Below, one piece after another: positions 50,395-60,765 of a stretch of 64,000 nucleotides of DNA; position 1 is the stretch's first letter, and each line of letters opens with the position of its first letter. Below the pieces are notes generated by a model. It ran no database searches and was not told where the DNA came from. It saw only the letters and a program-made list of their open reading frames with translations. Both the position numbers and the translations under genes were made by a program. This stretch comes from Eopsaltria australis (lineage: Eukaryota > Chordata > Aves > Passeriformes > Petroicidae). The stretch spans positions 434,001 through 498,000 of the forward strand of contig JAVTVJ010000663.1 in assembly GCA_034509425.1 (NCBI GenBank), written 5' to 3'.

Positions 50395-50862
50395 AAAGAC
50401 ACTGAGGTGCTAGAGCATGTCCAGAGAAGGTCAACAAAGCTGGTAAAGGGTTCAGAGTGCAAGTCTTTTGAGGCTGAGGGAGCTGGGTGTTGCTTAGGCA
50501 GGAGGCCTAAGGGAGACCACCTTGCTCTTTACCTAAAAGGACATTGCAGCAAGCTGGAGGTTGGTCTCTTCTACCAAGCAACAAGGGACAGGACAAAAGG
50601 AAATCGATTCAAGTTTTTCCAGAGGACATTTAGTTTGGCTATTAAGAAAAATTTCTTTATAGAAAATGTTGTCAAACATTTGAGCAGGCTGCCCAAGTAA
50701 GTGGTAGAGTTACCATCCTTGAAGGTATTTAAAAACCTTGCAGACTGGTCACTTAGAAACATGGTTTAGTGATGGACTTGGCAGTGCTGTATTAACAGTT
50801 GGTTTTGATGATCATAAAGGTCTTTTCCAAACTAACCAATTCTATATTTATGTGCTTGACAA
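50395..50862 (+). mobile_element. CR1 LINE fragment, 3' end
   Basis: Landmarks in order are GAGGTGCTAGAGCATGTCCA (50404-50423), GCTGAGGGAGCTGGGTGTTG (50472-50491), the diverged AGGACATTTAGTTTGGCTATTAAG block (50622-50645), GGCTGCCCAAGTAAGTGG (50687-50704), and the tail GTTGGTTTTGATGATCATAA (about 50799-50818) followed by TTCTAT. It belongs to the same general CR1 type as the 4.6-kb copy. It faces the minus-strand CR1 that ends 245 bases upstream. Confidence 0.93.
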
Positions 50863-50952
50863 GAGCAGTAATACATCTTTTGTTATTCAAAATTTCCACC
50901 AAGAAAAAAAATCAGCAAAAATTAATTGTTGAGATAGAAAAAAAAAGGGAGA

Positions 50953-50954
50953 AA

Positions 50955-51034
<80 letters not shown>

Positions 51035-51037
51035 AAA
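50953..51037 (+). repeat. GAAA microsatellite, about 21 units
   Basis: An almost pure GAAA array, preceded by an A-rich lead-in from 50937. It lies about 90 bases after the CR1 3' end. The lysine/glutamate and serine/phenylalanine ORFs on the two strands are artefacts. Length is expected to vary between individuals. Confidence 0.97.
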
Positions 51038-51044
51038 TTAAAAA

Positions 51045-54000
51045 GCAAAAAAAAAAAAGGTGTTTCAGGAAACAGGGAAGCATCCATATTTGGGTTAGCT
51101 TGGGACATGTCTTTGTCATGAAACACAAAGTATTTATCCAGCAAAGAGCCACACAGACTACAGTCACAGAAGTGATAAGTGCTCATGAAGGAGCTTTTAG
51201 AGGAGAAGTTAGTGGGATACTATGTCCCTGAAATCTTTGTCAAAATCATTGCTACAGCAGCCAACTGTTACAAATGGCCTCTTGCCTGATAAGGCAGAAA
51301 ACAAAGTTAACAGCTGTGTTGTATGTGTAAACAACAGATAACTGACTTCTATGTCACTGACTAATTTACACAAAGGCTAAGCTTTTGACTTCTAAGAAAT
51401 TTTCACAGACATACACCCAAAACACTATTAATTTAAGGATTAACAAATCTCTTAATTTTGCAGGCAAATTAATATTGTTTTCTAAATGACATTCTCAAAA
51501 ATGACTCAAAAATTTTGTCTTATTTTCTCCACAGGTTCATCTGTAGAAATTCACTACAGAATATTCTATGTGGCATATTCCTGTATTCCCCACTAAGCTG
51601 TACTACTCATCAGTCCTAAGAAAGCATGTTTGTTGTGCTTCCTTCTACTGTGTGAGCTTTGGGCATCAGAAAAAGGATACATCAAAGTAACAATGGCCTA
51701 AAGACTGGTGTAGCCCCCATGTGATATCCTGACTATCCTATGATAAATCTTCCTGTCTGTATTTTTGATTTAAAAGTTCAGGAGCAGAACTTCTAACAAA
51801 GCCTGCCTCCTAGATATCAGGAAAGGAGTGACTTGGAAAGTCTGTTGTGGATTTATGCAACGTGAGTTCCTTGGAATATATCATACTTCTCTCGCATCCA
51901 TTTCATTAAAAAAAAAAAAAAGGTTTTTGGTGAAAAAGTTGGAGGATTCTTATGTGGGTTAAAAAATACTGAAAAAATACTAGTTTATGAGCACTTTGAT
52001 ACAATGTATCAATGAATGTAAGCAAGAAGGAAAAAAACACCCACAAAGAGTACAAACTCCTAGTGATGACTGGTCATTCAATGTGTATCTTAGGAAAACA
52101 AAAAAAAAGGTGCTTAATACAAATTTAGAAAAGGAAAAACAGGTGATGAAGCATGATTTTTGAAAAAGTTCTGTGTTGAAATAAGATAAATTTCTGTATT
52201 ATAATTTTCTGGAACAGTTCATCCAACTAGAAAATTTTTACTTTAAAATTCTCAGATGAATCCCACTGGAAGCACATGATTTTGACTTATCTATATTCCC
52301 AAGGAAGCAATCCCTTTCATACATTATTAATATCAATTATAAAATGAAAGTTGACCATGTATTTTAAAATGTTTGCAATTACAAGCTGCAAAAAGTATCT
52401 AAAATCTGTCTTTGCATATATATTCTAGCTAAAACTATTTTTGTGAACACAGTGGGTGTAAGCTCAATTTCAGTTTTGCATCTGGACACTAATACTAATG
52501 CTACTATTTTATGAATGATGCCTTGCTGTAGGTATAGAACTAAAAGGAGGAAGTTTAAATTATTAATAGTTGTTTTATGAGTATATTCAACTTGCATTTT
52601 GGGCTGGATATGGCCTTTAATTCCTGTCCTAAACCGAAATGTTGTTGCACAGCTAATAAACATGGATGGCTGAAATTATCCTTGTGTGCAGAATATAAAT
52701 TATTTTTAAGGTCCTTCGAGATGCTTAGGGGTTAAATATGTCATAGAAAATTATCACAGTATTGTGTGACCATCAGTCCATCATTTTGTTATTGCCATGA
52801 GCTGTCCATAATACCATTATCTTATGATCAGACAGAAGCTTCGGGATAGTTTTTATCTCAGAAGAGGGTGAGATCTCTTTTCAAAACTATTGATTGATTT
52901 CAAGCTGCAGTGCAGTTTGGATTAATGGCAAAATACAAGTATGTTATATTGAGCAATGAAGAGGAAAAAAAAAATCCGAAACACAGTAGAGAGGAATAGT
53001 AAGAATATATAGAACAAGACAGTGAAGTGTGTTGGATAGAGTATTCTAGATGCTCATGCAAATAATCACCTTACCAGTATGTAACAATACGACCACAGCC
53101 AGGAGACAGAGGAGACAGGAATTCTATTCAACACTGAAGAGTACATATTAATACTGCATCCAGTTTTGAGTTCCCCACAGGGGATAGATTTCTTTTATCA
53201 ATTAATTAAAGCTTTTCATATGCCTGATGATGCAAAGGTTGGCTCACAGTCAATAATATCATGTCAGTGGAAAAGAGATCAATATAATGCATTCAGTAAC
53301 AAGTCCTGAGAATTTTCTGTTGCACTAAAAACTGAAGGTTTTGAAACCTGATTAAACTGTTCCTTGATTCAAACATTCAAAAAATCTGATTATAAGTTTT
53401 AGATTACAAACTGCTGATTTTGTAGGGAACCTAGACAGCACATTGTTTTGCGGAAGGGCTCTTATTTACCCTGCATTTCAAAGGATAGTAGCACTGAAAC
53501 TATAAGTTCCACATGTCTGCCTATGGTGTTATGATGGCATTGCTCTTCCTCTGATAATGGTGAGAAGATACTGAGAGCAGGTCAGAATCCAGATCAGAGA
53601 AGGGGATCTTTTGTTTTGCTCAAAAAAGTACCTGGGCATATGCTTAACTTTCCTCTCTGACAGTGCTTACAGGTCCTCATAGACGATGTAGGTTGATTTG
53701 CTTCACCAAAACAACGTTGTCAAAGGCCTAATGGTGCCACCCGTGAGCTGCCCCCACAGGCTCTTCTATTAATCAAATTCACATAGTAGTAATCTCATTT
53801 AGACTTAAAATAATTAATCTAATTCGTCCCATGATAATTAGTGCAGGATATTACTACATTTGATAAACCACATTCTCAAATCAAGAGTTATATTTTTAGA
53901 CTTTTTTTCTAATACATTCAAAAATAAACTCCTTAGGTGAAAGAAAATTAATAAAACTTAAATTAAATTCTTAATTATTATGAACAAGATATATTTATGC

Positions 54001-56140
54001 TTTTTTCTTACCATGTACCAGATTGCATGCCCAGCTAGCTAGTAATTTACAAATGAGCAATTATCCATCACTAGGGAATGGGAAGGAGACAGATAAGTTC
54101 AAATGTTATATATCAGCAATTAATATTTTAGAATGTAGGAAAAAAGGATCTGTAAGATAAAAAAAGGAAAAAAATCTACCACTCTGTAGAGGATGTGGTT
54201 TTAAATCCTTCTATGGAGAAAAATGTCAATGAAAAAGGAAAGAAAATTGTTTGAGAGTTAGTTGGTGAGGTTTTTTTTCAATGCTAGTTCTTCTGAGAGA
54301 AGAACTTTAGACAGAATTACTTCTTGGTTGAATATTTTCTGTCCCAGAGTGCACTGGCAGCAAGATGCAAGGGTGTGAGTGAACCACCCCAGCAGCTAAA
54401 GGGATGGTGAAGCACTTACTGTGGAGGGGTACATCCCACCTGTACCTGAAGTAATACTCCCTTTGTAGCTCTAGTAACCATGTAGACGTTTTATTTTCTT
54501 GACAAAAAATTTTCACATAAATGTTAAAAAAAATCAATGGCCAATGGAGCTCACATAGACCAATGAATATTCTCCCCTCTTCAGGACTCTACTAGTCTGG
54601 AAACTCAACATATCTGATACACTGACCTCCCAGCTCATAGTCCCTGGCTTTTGATGCAGTAGGCCACTTTTTTCAGATTAGAGGAATTTTTTTTCCAAAC
54701 TACTTTCAAACCAGTCAAATTCACCTGGCCTGTCATATTTTTAGTGGAGTGGGTTTGTTTTGGTTCAGTGTTTTTGTTTGTTTGTGGGTTTTTTGGGGTT
54801 TTTTTTTCAGTTTTGGTTATTTTTGTTGTTGGTTTTTTCTTTGTTTTTTGTAATTTATTTTCTTCTGAGAGTTAGTTAGAATGATCATAAGAATGGATGA
54901 AATCAGTTGGAAACTCATGAAGAACATTATTCTACAAGTATCCTGAAATAACAAGTTTCTAGGGCTGAACATGCCAAAAGTACTTTCACATGGCTGTCCA
55001 ATAATGCAGATTCCTGTTTCAAAAAGTCAGGAGATGTGGATATGTGTAAAATAAAACTTAACAATTGTGTAGAGTTAACCACATGTTTCATGTGCTTAGT
55101 AATAGTAAACCTTTAGCTTAAGTGAAATTACAAAAGAATATTTCTCTTTTACATCACTGTTTATAACTGTGCTTTTACTGTTCTTTTTTTTTTCTTTTAC
55201 AGGTCTGAATTCATTCTAGCAGTATCTGGTCTTAAATAATTAAAATTCATTTAATTATGACTTAACTTGAAAGATATACAATTAAAGAACCTGTAAGTAA
55301 AACTTTTGGGGACTATTAAACAAGTTTAGTAAGAGAGATTTAATGATTTGGAATGCATAAGTACCATAGATTTATTTCATCTTACTATAAAATGGACATT
55401 TTTACATTGTAAAATATGTTTAAAAGCAAAACTCAAACAATTTACAATAAAGAGTAATAGCATTGCCATTATTTTTTTTTCAAAATGGCAGGGGAAAAGG
55501 AAATACTGCAATACATATTTCAGGTTTAACATTAGATTCTCAGACATGCAAAGGGAGGACGTAGGGCCTTTATTTTCTAAAAGCAATGAAAAATATATAT
55601 TACTGATTTTTACCTAAACATTCCTGCAAAATAATGCATCTAAAAATTCCTTAGGAGTATAGAGAAACAACAGACACTTGTATACAGTTTTTGCTTACTT
55701 AAATATTTAATTAAAGTTTCATCTTTTTTTGTCACTACCGTCTGATGAGAGAACATGAATGTAGGGAAATAGCAGCTTCCCTTGGAAATTCAGTTAAAAA
55801 CTGCCTTAGTACTTTCATAGAAACCACTGAGCTTCAGCCACCAGTTGAGCACTACTGTCTTAAAATGTCAGTTTAAAATTGTCTAAATGGATTCTCTGTG
55901 TCTGGTCCATCTAAGTCATGGATGGATAGAAACAAATGAGGAGGAAAAGAAGCACTGCATCACTGCTGAAATCCCTCATGGCCTTTCCTGATGCCGTTTG
56001 GTTTCTGCCTTTTTTTCTTTTATATGTTCTCTGTACTCTTTGCACATATATTTGTAGCTCTTTAGCCTATTGCATTCATAGCTAGTTTTTCCAGTACTTT
56101 TCCATGGTCTTTCCCTAAGCAGAAAGACAAAACAAATTCC
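51045..56140. other. AT-rich noncoding stretch
   Basis: No gene was recognised. A motif-dense piece at about 51230-51400 is noted as a possible regulatory element. The G/T-rich tract at 54745-54855 is listed. Other ORFs are short and lack features. Confidence 0.65.
54745..54855. repeat. G/T-rich low-complexity tract
   Basis: T-runs alternate with GG, GGG and GGGG (for example GGGTTTTTTGGGG near 54786-54798). It is the fourth clear T/G-rich tract on the plus strand. Confidence 0.88.
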
Positions 56141-56144
56141 AGAG

Positions 56145-56489
56145 CTCCAAGCCCCAGGTGGGTGCAAGGCCCTGTCCTATCTTGGTTCTTCCTGGGAACC
56201 AAGGCCGAGAACAACTGAGGTGCATTTTCATAAACAAAGTACAGCCAGTGCTGAGAGGGGGGCTCCAGAGAAGGGGTTGGACCTGGGGGGGAATTGAATC
56301 ACCACTTGTTCTCCTTATTGGTGCTTTTAATCAATTATGCTAATTTCCCAAAAGCTATAAATATGTATTCACCCCTGGAGGGGGTGGGCTTTTATGGACA
56401 CCTTTCCATAACTGCTCCTGAAGACCTCCAAAATAAAGATCCCCTTTTATATTACGTCCTTGCTAAAATGATCTGGAGTTTCCCTGACA
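56145..56489 (+). mobile_element. ERV LTR, second family (ERV1- or ERVK-like)
   Basis: A second type of retroviral LTR in plus orientation. Visible parts are TTGGTGCTTTTAATCAATTA (56318-56337), a TATA box (CTATAAATATG, 56355-56365), AATAAA (56433-56438) 70-80 bases further on, and a U5-like end TTTCCCTGACA at 56479-56489. The short TATA-to-polyA distance indicates a compact R region. The start could not be fixed and no target-site duplication was found. Nothing resembling viral genes follows. Class assignment is tentative, and the end could be slightly later. Confidence 0.7.
56355..56365 (+). promoter_or_regulatory. LTR TATA box
   Basis: CTATAAATATG in the 56.2-kb LTR, about 70 bases before its AATAAA signal. 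Confidence 0.6.
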
Positions 56490-56851
56490 ATTAGAGGCTG
56501 GTGCTTTGTAAGATTCAATCACTTGTCTGTGATGCTACAAAGAATATTTGAACTCCTGTCCCACTGCAGCTGAACTGAGTGGATTGTGAGATTTTGTGTT
56601 GTGCACAGATGACCTGCATTCATAATATGAGGAGAGCGGACAGTCTAGTCCTGATTTTCTTTTAAATGTTAGGATTTATACATAAACCTTATTTCCCACA
56701 ACAAAGAGTCCTGTTACTCCTGTGAGTTTGTATGGAGCACAGTCAGATGGAAAAGAAGATATTGGTGTCTGAAGAAGTGTTTTTCCATGTGGCCCCATAT
56801 GTTGGAAAACACAGGTGGAGGGTAAATGCAGTTTAATCCTTTGAGAAGGTT

Positions 56852-57118
56852 TTGGATGGGGTAGAATTAAACTTCTTCATAGTAGTTGGTATGGGGCTGT
56901 GTTTTGGATTTGTACTGGAAACAGGTTGATAAAACAGGGATATTTTCATAATTGCTGAGCAGGGCCAGGCCAAGAGCCAAGGCCTTTTCTGCTTCTCGTC
57001 CCTCCCCACAGCAAACAGACTGGGGCACACAAGAAGTTGGAAAGGGGGCACAGCCAGAACAGCTGATCACAACCATAACATATGATGTCAGGCATAGCAT
57101 ATACGGCTGCACAAGAGG
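56852..57118 (+). mobile_element. ERV LTR fragment, 5' half
   Basis: This is the 5' half of a bird ERV LTR. It contains ATAGTAGTTGGTATGGGGCT (56879-56898), GATAAAACAGGGATATTTTC (56928-56947), AGCCAAGGCCTTTTCTGCTT (56976-56995), GGGGGCACAGCCAGAACAGC, and CCATAACATATGATGTCAGG. The last part matches the core shared with the LTRs at 8.5, 29.7 and 37.5 kb. It breaks off close to the expected TATA box (GCATATACGG, 57105-57114), so the promoter downstream is lost. It probably belongs to the same family as the 3' fragment at 8.5 kb. Confidence 0.82.
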
Positions 57119-60100
57119 TAGTTCTGATAATTTTTTGATCAGATATCTGTAGATCAGTTTTATTTCTAAACAGAAACATAGAATTTTGCTCTATTTTTAC
57201 ATTAGTGAGTGATTGCACATCCGGGGTTTTTTCATCCCTTTTGACATTTCAGTGCATTGGAGAGAATCAGATTTACACTTTTCTAGGTATAATTTACAAG
57301 GACAAAACATTTTGTGCAATAGCTGCTACTTACAAAGTGCAACATCTTTAGAGATTATATTAACCAAAGTGAACAAGTGATATGCATTATAGTAAAGGGA
57401 AAAGACATCACCATGATGCCTGATAATAGAGATCAAGAAAATGCTTCTGGGCACTGTACCTCTAACATGGTTTCAAAAGTCACCATTTCTTACATTCTAC
57501 TTTAAGTATTCATAACTGAATCACTTTTGACAAAATATAAATGATGATAGTAAAAGACAGTTCTTTCTTCTAAAGGGTAATAAGAATGGAGGAGGTTACG
57601 CAGTTGTCACATCTGATTGCAGCAATCCTTTATTTTTTTAAGAAAGTGTATAATTGCCACAAGTTCACAGAGACCCTTGGATTTCAGGATCTCTTCCCAT
57701 TCTGTTGTTGTTTTCCACCTGTCTATCGCTGATGCTTCCCAAGACAGGCATCTTTCCACCATCTGGACAGACTTCCAGTCACATCTGGCACATTTGGGTG
57801 TGCTTTGTTGCTCCATGCCTTGAAAACACCTAAACCTATGGTACTCATTAAATGCTATTTTCCAGAATGCTCCCCACCACATTCTTTTGGGAAAAAAAAA
57901 GGTATATCAATAAGGCTGGAAAGTCTTAGGGGCTTTCCTCTAACACTTAATTGTGACAAGAAGATTAATAAAGGGTGTCACATTAACGGCTGCAGAAAAA
58001 TGACTGGTTTAAGAGAATTCAGCTAACTGAGAAGGACACGGAGCAAGACATATTATGAGAAACTGGTGGACCTGAAAGAAAACTCTAAGTGTGAGAAACT
58101 TGCTGAATTATAGATGGTGCTGTGAGGGACTGCTGGGTGTCACAAGTGGTTAAGGAGAAGCTATGGGAGAAGTGATCCAGCTTCACAGATAGTTGGAGGA
58201 GAGCACTACAAAAAATTTAGGGAGCAGACTCTTGCAAGGCCAGTTCCATATGTAGGGCTGATATTGTCAAAGCAACAGTGTCATAAATACTAAGTTTGTG
58301 TACAGTTGTGACAAAACTGGGAATTATGGAAAATAGAATAAATAGAGCAGGTTTCATAACTAGAGCAGATTATGGTGGAGACAGAGAGGTAAAACAGTGG
58401 TGAAAATTAAAGTCAGGAGATGTCAAAAAGAATAACAAGGTATGCATGTCATGCACTGGTCTTGTCTGGGGGCACCTGTTGACAGCCTTGGGCATAACCA
58501 GTATGCTGAGCATAACCAGAGAAACAGACCCTTTGTTTCTGACCACACCAAAAGTGTCAGACTGCTGCCATGGCCACACGGGCCACAGATGGTGGAGCAG
58601 ATGCTTTCCCAGGTGAGCAAGGTGAACACATGGATTGACAACTCAAGCATCCTGGTGTCTTCATATCAATGACTGCTGCAGATGTGCTGGCATCAGTAAC
58701 AGCCCATCACTTCATAGCACACAGCAGCAATCCTTGCACAAATGCATCGACTACATTAAGACATAAAACCTTCTACTAGCTCTTGGCAGAGAACATATGA
58801 GGGAGGAAACAAAATGTATTTGAGAATAGCAATGGATATAAGCTAGTCAGTTCATCAAATACAATCTGCTGACATGAGCAAAGTCCATCACAAAAGTCAG
58901 ATGCTGAGATGAGTAATATGGGCTAGGACACTACTAATTCATATGTCAGTGCCACTAGAAGAGTAATATTAAAGCTCCACAAATATTTCAGGAAAGGGTA
59001 GTTTGAAACTGCTACAATGTGGAACAGTTGTCATCACAGTACATTTACTGAAACAGAACTTTTTTCTTCATTTGTATAATTCTGGCTTAAAACAACTTAA
59101 ATTGCTTCCAGAAGCACTGCATGTTTCTGCATTATTTCTAGAGCACAAACCAGGGGAAAATGAAAGCAAAAGTTTGACATCATCAGAAGCACAATGCATA
59201 TATTTTTGAGGTAAGGTGTTACCACTCCATTATGAAAATAACTAGAGATTTGGGTGAAGGAGTTGTGGTTTTGGTGAACATTTTTTTTTTTTTAATCAGA
59301 CAAACTTCAATATCCACTTATTTATTTATAGCCCTTCAAACTTTTCCATTCTCCAAAAATATGGAAAGGTCCAGATCTATTTATTTCAACACATATACAG
59401 GTAATTAAATAGGGACTGATATTTTTTTTGCCAGGTAGGTTAAATCCAAGCAAAATAAGCAAAATAATTCCAATACCTGAAGGTATAATGTTCAAATTTT
59501 TGTCCTCCTACATTAGTTACCAGCACTGTATATGTTTAAACTATCAAATTTTGATCTCAAACTTTTTATTACACCTCCTTTAGGAAAATTACTAGGATCA
59601 GTTGCAATTTTTTGTCATAAAGGGTAAAAACATTGGGCCATATTTTCTTGGTATTTTGAATGGACTATACAGGTCCATTAAATGGATAGTTTTGTGTCTG
59701 AATGTTTTGACTATTTTCTTTTTTTTTTCAATTATTTTTTCAACGTATAAAAAACACAAGGAAATAAAACTCATAATTTTTTTTTAAGGGCATGACATCC
59801 ATAAAGTCATGCCAAGACTTTTACAGACAGAGAGATCTTGTCTGATGACCCTGAAAGAAAATTTGATTAAGACATAAGACATTCAAGCAGACATCCTATG
59901 AGATATTTGTCAAAGAATTAAAGAGCTCCATATTGATGTATTTGCTCACTGCTATAACTGCTTTTGAAGCATGCACTCCAATAGAGCCAAATGTCATCCA
60001 ATAGAGTAAATCCCATGTGTGTGTGTTTCTGTGTGCACATATGCACACACACAAAGAAACAGGCAGGTTGACTACAGCATTCTGAGATTTATAATAATGA

Positions 60101-60300
60101 TTTTTGTGTCAGAAACTTCTTGGTTTTAAAGCAATACTAGTGAGAGTCATTAGACAGAGCTCACTAGGCACATCTGCAGGTGTGAGTAACCATGATCAAA
60201 CAGCATGTGAAACTCAAATACTTTCCAGCTTCTGAAGGAATAGTACAGTGTAGGACATGCTGACAGTATGAAGAAAAAAATCCAGAGAAAAACAGTAAAG
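57119..60300. other. noncoding stretch, GC-richer in places
   Basis: No gene was recognised. A 91-codon minus-strand ORF at 57607-57882 with several W and C residues is noted in findings. The plus- and minus-strand ORFs near 58.4-58.7 kb overlap each other and show nothing recognisable. A T-run lies at 59280-59293 and a TG/CA simple repeat at 60018-60055. Confidence 0.6.
60018..60055. repeat. TG/CA simple repeat
   Basis: A short TG run turns into a CA run around CACATATGCACAC, giving a near-palindromic alternating purine-pyrimidine tract. Confidence 0.85.
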
Positions 60301-60304
60301 AAGA

Positions 60305-60765
60305 CTCATGGAAACCTAGAATTGTTAATGTTGGAAAAGATCTCTAAAATCATCAAGTCCAACCATTAACCCAGCACTGCCAAATCCACCATTAAACCAT
60401 GAACTCAAAGGTCACATCTACACACCTTCAAAGTATCTCCAGGGGATGGTGAGTCCACCACTTCCCTGGGCAGCCTGTTCCAGCACTTGACAACCCTCTT
60501 GGTGAAGAAATTCTACTTATATCCAGTGTAAACCTCCCCTGGAGCAGATTGAGCACTTGTCCCATTGCTTGTTTCTTGGGAAAAGAGACTGATACCCCTC
60601 CTTTCAGTTAGTTTCAGGAGGTGACTCCTTTTCTCCAGACTAAGCACCCCACAGCTGCTCCCCATCAGATTTGTGCCCCTGACCCTTCACCAGCTCTGTT
60701 GCCCTTATTTGGACACACTCCAGCCTCTCCCTGTCTTTCTTGTAGTGAGGGGCCCAAAATTGAAC
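60305..60765 (-). mobile_element. CR1 LINE fragment A, 3' end
   Basis: Reverse-oriented CR1. From its 3' end inward it shows GTTGGAAAAGATCTCTAAAA (60330-60349), CATCAAGTCCAACC, GGCAGCCTGTTCCAGCACTT (60469-60488), TTGGTGAAGAAATTCTACTT (60499-60518), and CACCAGCTCTGTTGCCCTTA (60689-60708). It then stops at CCCAAAATTGAACA, directly against the 3' tail of fragment B. The 3'UTR is well preserved compared with the other copies. Confidence 0.95.

Noticed and set aside
50799..51186. ORFs with lysine/glutamate and phenylalanine/serine repeats
   Set aside because: They are translations of the GAAA microsatellite on the two strands.
60018..60055. palindrome-like TG/CA tract as a cruciform or regulatory site
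   Set aside because: It is an ordinary dinucleotide repeat with a strand switch; the pairing is imperfect.
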